DNA of 35,460 nucleotides from JAWXCM01 sp034408745 (lineage in GTDB: Bacteria > Acidobacteriota > Terriglobia > Bryobacterales > Bryobacteraceae). Where the stretch lies: assembly GCA_034408745.1 (NCBI GenBank), contig JAWXCM010000088.1, positions 1 to 35,460 of the forward strand, given 5' to 3'. Below, piece after piece: positions 14,617-22,850 of this stretch. The position numbers and the translations under genes are program-made. Below the pieces are notes generated by a model. That model was not told the DNA's origin. It worked only from the letters and a program-made list of their open reading frames with translations, and ran no database searches. The first letter of the stretch is position 1. Each line of letters begins with the position of its first letter.

Positions 14617-16428
14617 TCACCGAATCGGGACCGTGATGCTTGCAGTGCGGCGTCCGGTCCGGACCACCACCGGCGCGGTGTCGGAAACCGTAGCTCCCGG
14701 CGCGATCTGACAGTTGATCTGATCGAGGCCGACATACCCCGGCGCACGCCCCGCGAACAGCACGCTACAAGGCTGCCCCCCGACCGTCACCCCCGGCTGT
14801 ATCCGAGCCCAGTCCAGCCCGTCCGCACGCCGGTCCGTTAGCCCGAGGCCTGTGGCGTAAATCGAGATGTAGTCCCCCGGCCGCAGCGGCGCCGACGTGC
14901 CCACCAGCGCACCCGTCACCGCATTCACAGCCGTCGGAAACAGCGACGGCACGGAGGGTTCAACCAGCAGGTTGATCCCGCTGATGCCGTTGGCCGTCCG
15001 AATCTGCAGCCGCATCACGTTCGCAGCCGTATCCGGCACCACCGCATTGATCTGCGTAGCGCTGGCGTACTGGACGCCGATCGGCTGGCCACCAAGCAAC
15101 ACCTCGGCCCCGCCCAGCGACGTAGGATAAGGCGGCGCACCAGTGCCCGTGCTGATCGAAAGCTGCCGCCCGTACACCGAGATGAAGCTGCCCGGCGCGA
15201 CTGCGCGAGGCGACACGTCGCTGAAGTTCGGAATAATCGCTTCAATTTGCGGACCGCCCAGGCTGATCACGCGGACCTGCGTCGAGCCTGGCCGAATCGT
15301 AGCCGCACCATCGACCCGCGCCGTGCTGCCCTCAACCGTGATGCTAAGCGGAAACGTTGTGGCTGTGGGAGCAAAGTCGGTCCACGCCACTTCATCGCCG
15401 CGGATCTTCAGGTCCGGCGTGGCGGCTTCAATCCGCAGAATCTGATCCTGAATCCCCCGGACCTGCACCTGCACTCCCGCCCGCTCCTTCAGATACCGAT
15501 CGTCTGCAGGCGCGCCACCCACCGTGGTCCACTCATTCGTATCGCCGAGAAACGACCGCATAATACGAGCCGAAGCGTGCTGCTCGTCAAGCATACGGGC
15601 GACCGAGGTCGACGGGTTGACGCAGGCAACCGCCAGAAAGCCACTCAACACCGTGTGGCAGAGGTTCGGAACCACGCGTGTGCGGCCCGCCGCATACCAT
15701 TCCAGCGACCCGCTGGTGAGAGTCACCGTGGAGTCGTCAAAGCCGAGCCGTGAGTTGAGAATGCCCGTTCCCCCCGTCGCGACAACGGCCACCGCGTCGA
15801 TACCGCGCATATCGTCCCTGCCCTGATTCCACGTGGCCAGATCGAACAGCAGCGGACTCCCGATCTGTAGCTGTTGAGACTGAATATCGGGGGACGAAAT
15901 GTCGGACACAATCGAGCCAAAGAAAGGCACGGCCAGGAACACCGCCTTCCGAACCCGAACCTCAGCCGGCGGCTGAAACACACCCCGAGCCGTCTGCTTG
16001 CCCGTCAGGTAGCTGCGCAGAATGTCACCGCCCATGCTGTGCGCCACCACGTCGAACTCCGTCACTGCACGGCCGTCCGCAAACCGCAGCGCGTTCAAAA
16101 AATCGCGGAATCCGTTGCCGAGCTCTTCAATCGCCGGGTTGCCCGGCACACTGCAGTTATTGAAGAAGACACTGGCCCGCCCGTCGCGCTGCAGCAGCTG
16201 ATCGCCAATGCCGAACGTGCCCGCGAAACTGGATTCGGTACAGCCCCCCTGGTATCCATTGATAAAGATGACCGGCGGTTTGCCAGTATCTGGTATTTGC
16301 GCCGTGTTAGTGACTAACTGTGCGTTGCCAGTGCTCGCGGCGAGTAACGCCGCCACCAGAACAGCAACACAACGGCCACTACCATCAAACCCGCCGATAA
16401 TCCGGCCCAAAGGCCAATAACTCCCCAT
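14617..16428 (-). CDS. Secreted lipase-like alpha/beta hydrolase with TIGR03437 C-terminus
   Basis: A protein of about 603 residues. After a hydrophobic signal segment (VAVLVAALLAASTGNAQ) comes an alpha/beta hydrolase domain: PPVIFINGYQGG near the oxyanion region and VVAHSMGGDI with the nucleophilic Ser elbow, resembling PGAP1/lipase-type esterases. The C-terminal ~230 residues are the Solibacter-type TIGR03437 domain: SVYGRQLS, GVQYASATQINAVVPD, GDYISIYATGLG, CSVLFAGRAPGYVGLDQINC. The enzyme is probably exported; substrate unknown. The start is uncertain: ATG 16428 and GTG 16443 are possible, and both overlap the end of the upstream MATE gene by over 100 bp, which is unusual. No clear ribosome binding site was found for either. 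Confidence 0.8.
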   Translation of the reverse strand: MGSYWPLGRIIGGFDGSGRCVAVLVAALLAASTGNAQLVTNTAQIPDTGKPPVIFINGYQGGCTESSFAGTFGIGDQLLQRDGRASVFFNNCSVPGNPAIEELGNGFRDFLNALRFADGRAVTEFDVVAHSMGGDILRSYLTGKQTARGVFQPPAEVRVRKAVFLAVPFFGSIVSDISSPDIQSQQLQIGSPLLFDLATWNQGRDDMRGIDAVAVVATGGTGILNSRLGFDDSTVTLTSGSLEWYAAGRTRVVPNLCHTVLSGFLAVACVNPSTSVARMLDEQHASARIMRSFLGDTNEWTTVGGAPADDRYLKERAGVQVQVRGIQDQILRIEAATPDLKIRGDEVAWTDFAPTATTFPLSITVEGSTARVDGAATIRPGSTQVRVISLGGPQIEAIIPNFSDVSPRAVAPGSFISVYGRQLSISTGTGAPPYPTSLGGAEVLLGGQPIGVQYASATQINAVVPDTAANVMRLQIRTANGISGINLLVEPSVPSLFPTAVNAVTGALVGTSAPLRPGDYISIYATGLGLTDRRADGLDWARIQPGVTVGGQPCSVLFAGRAPGYVGLDQINCQIAPGATVSDTAPVVVRTGRRTASITVPIR

Positions 16429-17606
16429 CCCAGTACGAAGCACAGTAAGTAACCCGTTGGTAATCCCAGACCCCAGTGTGCCACGAGGTTCGTCAGCATG
16501 GACGTCCGCGTGTCCCCGGCGCCGCGCAACACGCCAGTCGCCGTCACCTGGATGCCATCGAAAATCTGGAACAGCGCCGAGACATATAAGAGCGGAACCA
16601 CCAGCCGCAGCACCTCCACGTTCTTCGTGAACACCCCTGCCAGCGCATGCGGAAACAGCAGCAGCACCGCCGCCGCGACACTCATCACCAGCACAGCCAG
16701 CCAGATCGTAATCCAGCCCGACCGCTTCGCGGCCTTTAATTTACCAGCCCCGATCGCGTTGCCCACCACCACCGCGCCCGCCGACGACAGTCCCAGCGGC
16801 ACCATGAACGTGGTGGCCACAATCTGCATCGTGATGTGGTGCGCCGCCAGCGACTCCGGTGCCAGCCGCGCCGCCAGCAGAGTCGTAGTGGCAAACACCC
16901 CGATCTCCAGCAGCCACTGCATCGCCACCGGACCACCCAGCCCAAGCAACACCCGAGTCGCACTCCACGACGGAGCCGGAATCACACGGAACAACTCGCG
17001 GTCCGTGACAAATGCGTACACCACCAGCACCAGAGCCATGTAGATCCGCGCCCCCAGCGTCGACCACCCCGATCCCTCCACGCCATACGTCGGGATCAGC
17101 CACGCATTCCCCGCCGCGTTGACTAAGTTCGCGCTCACCAGTGCGAACGTGACGATGCCCGGCTTATGCACGCCCTGCAAATAGCGTCGAAAAGCCGCAT
17201 ACAACAGCAGTGGCAGCACGCTCCAGTTCAGCGCGTACACATACGGCATCGCGAGCTCGAACACGCCAGGCTGAATCCCCAGATGCCGCAGTTGCGGACC
17301 TGCCACAGCCACCAGCCCCATCAACGCCACAGCCGACACCAGCGCCAGGTACACGCCATGCCACAGCCACTGGTCGCACTCGTCCCGCCGGCCCGCGCCA
17401 TGCGCCTGCGAGACCAGCGTGTCCAGCCCCAGCAGCAGGCCGATTCCGAACAGGCCGGTCACTTCAAACACTGCATTGCCAACACCCACCGCACCGATCG
17501 CGGAAGGCCCCAGCGGCCCGACCATGACCGTGTCGACCACGCCCATCGCCATCCAGCCAAGCTCCGCCGCAATGACGGGCACGGCCAGACGAAGAATATC
17601 CCGCAT
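16314..17606 (-). CDS. MATE family efflux transporter (NorM-like)
   Basis: A 430-residue protein with 12 predicted membrane helices in two homologous halves. The N-terminus MRDILRLAVPVIAAELGWMA and the segments VDTVMVGPLG, GLLLGLDTLVSQAHGAG and, in the second half, VGNAIGAGKLKAA and RGAGDTRTSM, are typical of NorM-type MATE exporters, which expel cationic drugs or metabolites using Na+ or H+. Length is standard for the family. The last ~115 bp overlap the start of the lipase-like gene in another frame. It is divergent from the Oar-like receptor gene, with 69 bp between starts. Confidence 0.92.
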   Translation of the reverse strand: MRDILRLAVPVIAAELGWMAMGVVDTVMVGPLGPSAIGAVGVGNAVFEVTGLFGIGLLLGLDTLVSQAHGAGRRDECDQWLWHGVYLALVSAVALMGLVAVAGPQLRHLGIQPGVFELAMPYVYALNWSVLPLLLYAAFRRYLQGVHKPGIVTFALVSANLVNAAGNAWLIPTYGVEGSGWSTLGARIYMALVLVVYAFVTDRELFRVIPAPSWSATRVLLGLGGPVAMQWLLEIGVFATTTLLAARLAPESLAAHHITMQIVATTFMVPLGLSSAGAVVVGNAIGAGKLKAAKRSGWITIWLAVLVMSVAAAVLLLFPHALAGVFTKNVEVLRLVVPLLYVSALFQIFDGIQVTATGVLRGAGDTRTSMLTNLVAHWGLGLPTGYLLCFVLGWGVIGLWAGLSAGLMVVAVVLLFWWRRYSPRALATHS

Positions 17607-17675
17607 ATTCGTTCAGTGTCGCAGGCGGCAGAGTGACATCGCCTCAGCCTGGCCGTCTAAGATGGAACAATACCT

Positions 17676-20600
17676 ATGAGCGTTCTGTCGACCACACTGA
17701 AAACCGCTCTTGTCCTGATCTCGTTTACAGCCGCCGCACAAACGTGGCGAGGTTCGATTCATGGGACCGTACTCGACCCCAGTGAATCCCGCGTCGCCGG
17801 CGCGAAAATCACGGTCACCAGTTCAGAAAGCGGCAAGGCCCGCACCACCACTTCCGACACCACAGGCGCTTTCACAGTCTCCCTGCTCGCACCCGGTTCC
17901 TACACCGTGCAGGCTGAGCGCGACGGCTTCCGAACGTACTCCACCGACGTGCCCCTGGCCGTCAATCAGGACGTTCGCGTGGAACTGCGGCTGCAACCCG
18001 GCAACCGCGGCGAAAGTGTGAATGTGGTCGGTCGCGCCGAACCGCTCAAGTCCGATTCAGTGTCACTCAGCACGGTTGTGGAATCGCGAAACCTGCGCCA
18101 GCTCCCGCTCGACGGCCGCAATTTCTACGAGCTGAGTCTGCTTGCGCCCGGCGTATTGCCTGCCGCCCAGGGTTCCGCCGGATCGGTACGCGGCGATTTC
18201 GCCATCAATGTGAATGGCCACCGCGAAGACTCGAACAACTTTCTGCTCGACGGTGTTTACAACGGGGACCCCAAGCTCAACGGTGCGGGCGTCGCGCCAC
18301 CACCCGACGCGATCCGTGAATTCGAGGTACTTACTCATACTTACGACGCCTCGTTTGGCCGCAACGCCGGCGGACAGATTAACGTGGTGTTGCAGTCCGG
18401 CACCAACACGGTGCACGGCAGCGTGTGGGAGTTCTTCCGCAATGCCTCCATGGACTCCCGCAATTACTTCGCGCCCGCGGACGACAAGTCGCCTCGCTAT
18501 CAGCGCAATCAGTTCGGCGCGGCTATCGGCGGACCGATCAGGAAGAACAAGACATTCTTCTTCGGCGATTACGACGGCACCATTTCCCGCGAGGGAATTA
18601 CCCGCATCACCAACGTGCCGACACTGGCCGAACGGAGCGGCGATTTCTCTCAGAGTGCGCAGAAGCCGATCAACCTGTTCACGCAGTCGCCATTCCCCGG
18701 CAACCGCATCCCGGCCGAGTTCCAGCACCCCACCGGCCGCGCATTGATGAACCTGTTCCCTGCCCCGAACCGCAATGTGGCGGGCCAGAACTTCATCTCC
18801 TCGCCGATCCAGCGCGACCGCACGCGTCACTTCGACACCCGTCTGGACCACACCTTCAGCCCGGCCTCGGAATTCGCGCTGCGCTACAGCTGCGCTGACC
18901 GTACTCTCTTCGAGCCCTTTGCCGGCAGTGGCTACGCGCGGGTCCCCGGATACGGCAACGACATCGCACGGCGTGCGCAGAACGTGATGGCCAGTGAGAC
19001 CCACACCTTCACCCCAGCACTGATCAATGAACTTCGCCTGGGCTTCAACCGCATCGCCTTCGGCGTGGCGCAGCAGGGATCGGACGTCAACCTGAACCGC
19101 CAGGTTGGTCTGCCCGACACCTGGAGTAACTCGCGTGACCAGGGACTTAGTTTCATCTCGATGCCCGGCTTCTCCCCGCTCGGCCAGGAATACAACAGCC
19201 CACAGCACAGTGTCACCAACACTTACCAGGTGATCGACCAGGCAAGTTACACCGCCGGCCGACATCTGCTGAAGTTTGGTGGCGAGTTCCGCCGCCTGCA
19301 GCAGAATGCCTTCCGCGACATCCAGGGCCGCGGTCAGCTTAGCTTCTACGGCATTACGGGCAACCCCGTGGCCGACGCGCTCTTCGGCATCCCGACTGTC
19401 GGCGTCAAAGCGTCCATCGACAATCCGCAGGCGCTGCGTTCCTGGAGCTTCGCGCTGTTCGCGCACGACACGTTGCGCATCAGCCCCTCCTGGACGCTCT
19501 CAGCCGGCGTCCGTTATGAGTACACCGCCCCCGGCGTCGACGCGCGTGACCGGGCCAACCTGTATGACCCTGCCACTGGCCGGCTTGCCGCTGTCGGCAA
19601 AAACGGCATGCCGCGCGCAGGCTACCTCCCCGACCGTAACAACGTAGCGCCCCGCGTCGGGCTAACCTGGAGCCCGGCCAACCGCGGCTATGTCGTTCGC
19701 GCGGCGTATGGCATCTACTATGACCAGTCGGCACTCGCGCCCAGCGAAGGTCTCTACTTCAGCCCGCCGTACTACGACCTGCGCCTGTATGTCCCGCTCG
19801 GCAACAACTTACTCAGCCTGAGCGATCCGTTCCCGCGCAACTTCCCGCAGCTTCCCTCGTCGGCGCTCGCCATCCAGCGCGACCTTCGCACTCCTTACGC
19901 GCAGCACTGGAACTTCAACATCCAGCAGTCGATCGCCCGGCGCGGCGTTCTCGAAGTGGGATACGTCGGCACAAAGGGCACCCGCCTGATCTCGGCCCGC
20001 GACATCAACCAGCCCCGCCCCAGCGCGGCGCCCTTCTATCTCCGCCCAAACCCCGCGTTTGACGACGTCAACATTCTGGAATCGCGGAGTAACTCGGTAT
20101 ATCACTCCATGCAGGCCCGCTATCAGCAGCGGCTCGCGTTCGGCCTGTCGACCATTGTGAGTTACACCCTCGGTAAGTCGCTCGACGATTCGTCAAGCTT
20201 CTTCAGCAGTGCGGGCGACCCCAATTTCCCGCAGGACAGCGCCAACATAGCGGCCGAGCGAGGCCGGTCGAACTTCGACGTTCGCCAGCGTACCTCAGTC
20301 AGCTATGTGTGGGATCTTCCGATCCGCGGCCGCAACTGGCTGGCACGCGGCTGGCAGACCGCCAGCGTGTGGAGCTTCCAGACCGGACGCCCATTCACAG
20401 TGGCACTGCTGAGCGACCTCGACAACAGCAACACCGGCCGCAGCTCGCTCGGCTTCGGCTCGAATGATCGCCCCAGCGTTTTGCGGAATCCCGAGTTGTC
20501 GGACCCCACGGCGCAGCGCTGGTTCGACACCGGCGCATTCTTCATCCCGGCGCGCGGCAACTTCGGCAACGCCGGACGTAACATTGTTGAAGGCCCCGGA

Positions 20601-20804
20601 CTCTCGACTGTAAATGCATCGCTGCTGAAGAACACCTCACTTACTGAGCGAGTGAATGCGCAGTTCCGCATCGAGGCGTTCAACTTACTCAACCGCACCA
20701 ACTACGACCAGCCCGATAACTTCGTCGGCTCACCCAGCTTTGGAAGCATTCTTTCGGCGGGCAGCCCGCGGCGCCTTCAGCTTGGTCTCCGCCTCGTCTT
20801 CTGA
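17676..20804 (+). CDS. Oar-like TonB-dependent receptor with CarboxypepD_reg domain
   Basis: A 1042-residue outer-membrane protein. A signal peptide ends near residue 21 (LISFTAAAQ). Residues about 25-105 are a carboxypeptidase-regulatory-like beta sandwich (GSIHGTVLDPSESRVAGAKI, LLAPGSYTVQAERDGF). A plug domain follows (RNLRQLPLDGRNFYELSLL, INVNGHREDSNNFLLDGV, FGRNAGGQINVVLQSGTN), then a beta barrel ending in the aromatic terminus LQLGLRLVF suited to BAM insertion. These Oar/TonB receptors are highly expanded in Acidobacteriota and are thought to import or bind polymers. The ligand is not predictable. Its last 75 bp are overlapped antisense by the ATL gene. TAAGAT lies 12 nt upstream of the ATG. 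Confidence 0.9.
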   Translation: MSVLSTTLKTALVLISFTAAAQTWRGSIHGTVLDPSESRVAGAKITVTSSESGKARTTTSDTTGAFTVSLLAPGSYTVQAERDGFRTYSTDVPLAVNQDVRVELRLQPGNRGESVNVVGRAEPLKSDSVSLSTVVESRNLRQLPLDGRNFYELSLLAPGVLPAAQGSAGSVRGDFAINVNGHREDSNNFLLDGVYNGDPKLNGAGVAPPPDAIREFEVLTHTYDASFGRNAGGQINVVLQSGTNTVHGSVWEFFRNASMDSRNYFAPADDKSPRYQRNQFGAAIGGPIRKNKTFFFGDYDGTISREGITRITNVPTLAERSGDFSQSAQKPINLFTQSPFPGNRIPAEFQHPTGRALMNLFPAPNRNVAGQNFISSPIQRDRTRHFDTRLDHTFSPASEFALRYSCADRTLFEPFAGSGYARVPGYGNDIARRAQNVMASETHTFTPALINELRLGFNRIAFGVAQQGSDVNLNRQVGLPDTWSNSRDQGLSFISMPGFSPLGQEYNSPQHSVTNTYQVIDQASYTAGRHLLKFGGEFRRLQQNAFRDIQGRGQLSFYGITGNPVADALFGIPTVGVKASIDNPQALRSWSFALFAHDTLRISPSWTLSAGVRYEYTAPGVDARDRANLYDPATGRLAAVGKNGMPRAGYLPDRNNVAPRVGLTWSPANRGYVVRAAYGIYYDQSALAPSEGLYFSPPYYDLRLYVPLGNNLLSLSDPFPRNFPQLPSSALAIQRDLRTPYAQHWNFNIQQSIARRGVLEVGYVGTKGTRLISARDINQPRPSAAPFYLRPNPAFDDVNILESRSNSVYHSMQARYQQRLAFGLSTIVSYTLGKSLDDSSSFFSSAGDPNFPQDSANIAAERGRSNFDVRQRTSVSYVWDLPIRGRNWLARGWQTASVWSFQTGRPFTVALLSDLDNSNTGRSSLGFGSNDRPSVLRNPELSDPTAQRWFDTGAFFIPARGNFGNAGRNIVEGPGLSTVNASLLKNTSLTERVNAQFRIEAFNLLNRTNYDQPDNFVGSPSFGSILSAGSPRRLQLGLRLVF

Positions 20805-21074
20805 TTCCAGGCGGACCAGCTTCCGCCCACGAATTCTCCAGCCTTCGGCTTCGAGCCGGGTGATCTGCTCCAGGCCCGGTATCCCGGAAAGCCGCACCTC
20901 GAGTCCTTTGCCGACCACGCGATGCCAGGGCAGATCGAGCCCCGCCCCCTTCAGTGACCACACCACCTGGCGAGCCCCCGTGGGGTGTCCCGCGGCAGCG
21001 GCCACTTCGGCGTAAGTCATCACGTCACCGCGAGGAATGCGGCGCACCACAGCCCGAAAATCTTCCAGCTTCAC
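20730..21074 (-). CDS. Alkyltransferase-like protein (ATL), MGMT fold without catalytic Cys
   Basis: A protein of 114 residues from GTG 21074, which has GGAGGA upstream. It matches the DNA-binding domain of O6-alkylguanine transferases: FRAVVRRIPRGDVMTYAEVA, then HPTGARQVVWSLKG. The active-site PCHRV is replaced by PWHRVV (Trp50), the signature of ATL proteins such as E. coli YbaZ, which bind alkylated guanine and hand it to nucleotide excision repair rather than repairing it. A start at 21182 is open but would translate a palindromic repeat (21093-21142), so it is disfavoured. The Lys/Arg-rich tail (ETKLKAPRAARRKNASKAG) is encoded opposite the end of the Oar-like receptor. Confidence 0.88.
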   Translation of the reverse strand: MKLEDFRAVVRRIPRGDVMTYAEVAAAAGHPTGARQVVWSLKGAGLDLPWHRVVGKGLEVRLSGIPGLEQITRLEAEGWRIRGRKLVRLESEDEAETKLKAPRAARRKNASKAG

Positions 21075-21092
21075 CTCCCCAATATCCTCCAG

Positions 21093-21142
21093 GGGGGCAG
21101 GCGCCCACGCCTGCGGCGGACGCCCACGTCCGCCAAAGCCCC
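21093..21142. repeat. Nested double-hairpin palindromic element
   Basis: Two adjacent perfect hairpins with the same CCCA loop: GCAGGCG/CGCCTGC (stem of 7, 21097-21114) and GGCGGACG/CGTCCGCC (stem of 8, 21115-21134). They are enclosed by GGGG (21093-21096) and CCCC (21139-21142), which can pair to form a three-way structure. It lies between the membrane-domain gene and the ATL start. The layout recalls REP-type palindromes scattered in bacterial genomes. Only one copy was noticed in this window. Confidence 0.65.
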
Positions 21143-21185
21143 ACACCAGATATCGGCCTCCGCCAGCGACGCATGCCCACATGGA

Positions 21186-22850
21186 TCAAGCCGGGCCGGA
21201 TTTCGTTACCGCCGGATCTCCAAACAAAGGCCGGCCTGCAAGCGCGAACCGGAACGCCATCAGCGTGGCCAGCGCCAGAAACGCATACAGAACCAGGCTG
21301 TTGCTGGCGTACCACAGGCTGAAATCCATACTCGCGCCGATGCTGTAAAACAGCGTATTTGCCAACAGAAACGCGTACAGCGACGTCAGTCCAAAGCGCG
21401 CCGCCACAAAGAACGCAAGCAAATTCACAGTGGCGCCAAAAGCGATTCCCGACACCGGGTCCCCCGCGGCTAACCCGGCAGGCACGCCGAACAACAGCCC
21501 GCTCACCAGCACCGCGAGCCAGTCCCGCCGCAGGATCAGCCGAAGGATGAACAGGCTCAGAAAGGTGGCCAGACACGTAAGCACAGCCTGCCCCATTTCG
21601 TTCAGCAGCCCGGCCAACAGGGTCGACAGCCCGTGCGACACAATCGGCGATGGCAGCGAATTGCCCATCGGAAACAGAGCCCGTTCGCGAGCCAGTAATA
21701 CCAGCAGAGGAATTCCGTTGAGTGCCGCAGCCAAAAGTCCGAACAGCACGTCGCGACCCACAAGTGGGTCCTTCCACCGGCCCTCCAGCACCCGAGCCCA
21801 GGAGATCAGGGCCTGCGGCCAGCGACGCCGCGTAATCGGTTCCAGCGCAATGTAGCCGGTCCACAACATCGCCGCCTTCAGCAGACCCAGCGCCACGGCA
21901 ATGCCAATCAGAGGAACCTCATACTGGCTGCGAACGTGATCGGCACCGGCGGCAAACCCTGCCATGTGCAGCAGGAACAGCGCGGCCGCCAGCCGGGCCG
22001 CGCCCTTACGGTCCCCTCTGCCAGCCAACAAATTTCGCCGAGCCATCCAGCCAGCCGATGGCAGGAGCGCAAACAGAAGGGCAATGGGGAAGATCTGCGT
22101 CGGCATCTGGCCGGGCTGCTCGGGCCGAGGCTGCCGCAGCGGAGTCGCCCACGGCGGCGCGGCAAGAAAGAACACCACACGCCCCTTCCAGGCAGCCGCT
22201 TCCAGACGTAAATCGGCATTCGTCAGCGACCCATCTTTTCCCGTCCACGCCGCCCGTTCGTCGCTGGCTCCATCCGACAACCATTCCGGTTTGGCCGGGC
22301 GGAAGAGTGCGGGATCATACCCGGCCTGCCGCAAAACAGCGTTCCAGTCGACCGCCCTGGCAGCCTCATCCGGTTCACGCTCCGGAGTCACGTACTGAAA
22401 CCGCAGCAGCTGGCCCCGAGGCGTCATATGCATCCACATCATCCCCGACTGCGTTTCCGGTGGACCCGCATGCGACACCGCCCCAAACACGATTCCGGCG
22501 CGCATCGGATCCAGGTTGGTCAGCTGTTCGCGCGAAGAACGGTAGTAAAAGAACACGCCTGGGAAGGTGACGCCGCTGTTTTCCGGCTTGCGAACAAACT
22601 GGAAATACGGGCTCGACGCACGGTATTCATACATCTCATCGACCGGTTTTTCGGCGTACCCCAGCGTGCGCAGCACGGTTCGCGCACGCTCAGCCATGAT
22701 CTCAGGCGACTTGTCGGCTCCCGCCGCATCCATTTCGTTCATCGACGCGAGGCCAACCCACACGCCGGCCATGCCGGCCAGAATCAGCACCGTAACAATC
22801 AGCGCCTGAATCGGCGTGATGCCGATCGCCCTTCCGGCCGCCGCAACCAT
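21186..22850 (-). CDS. Polytopic membrane domain, likely the C-terminal half of the adjacent kinase
   Basis: A 554-residue open frame starting at an internal ATG. A first helix (QALIVTVLILAGMAGVWVGL) is followed by about 210 residues predicted outside the cytoplasm, then some eight more helices (FPIALLFALLPSAGWMA, AALFLLHMAGFAA, LFGLLAAALNGIPLLVLLA and others). Its first residues, MVAAAG, directly continue the kinase's last sensible segment GETPSPA if one C is removed near 22850-22855. Kinases with this kind of membrane C-terminus are common in Acidobacteriota. I therefore read it as the sensor/transmembrane part of one split protein, not a separate gene. No ribosome binding site was found for the ATG. 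Confidence 0.75.
   Translation of the reverse strand: MVAAAGRAIGITPIQALIVTVLILAGMAGVWVGLASMNEMDAAGADKSPEIMAERARTVLRTLGYAEKPVDEMYEYRASSPYFQFVRKPENSGVTFPGVFFYYRSSREQLTNLDPMRAGIVFGAVSHAGPPETQSGMMWMHMTPRGQLLRFQYVTPEREPDEAARAVDWNAVLRQAGYDPALFRPAKPEWLSDGASDERAAWTGKDGSLTNADLRLEAAAWKGRVVFFLAAPPWATPLRQPRPEQPGQMPTQIFPIALLFALLPSAGWMARRNLLAGRGDRKGAARLAAALFLLHMAGFAAGADHVRSQYEVPLIGIAVALGLLKAAMLWTGYIALEPITRRRWPQALISWARVLEGRWKDPLVGRDVLFGLLAAALNGIPLLVLLARERALFPMGNSLPSPIVSHGLSTLLAGLLNEMGQAVLTCLATFLSLFILRLILRRDWLAVLVSGLLFGVPAGLAAGDPVSGIAFGATVNLLAFFVAARFGLTSLYAFLLANTLFYSIGASMDFSLWYASNSLVLYAFLALATLMAFRFALAGRPLFGDPAVTKSGPA

Noticed and set aside
18063..19466. Long minus-strand open frame (about 467 codons) opposite the Oar-like receptor
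   Set aside because: Composition-driven antisense frame; the plus-strand product is a clear receptor and the reverse product resembles no protein.
21075..21182. N-terminal extension of the ATL protein to a start at 21182
   Set aside because: It would translate the palindromic repeat; GTG 21074 has a good ribosome binding site and matches the family's length.
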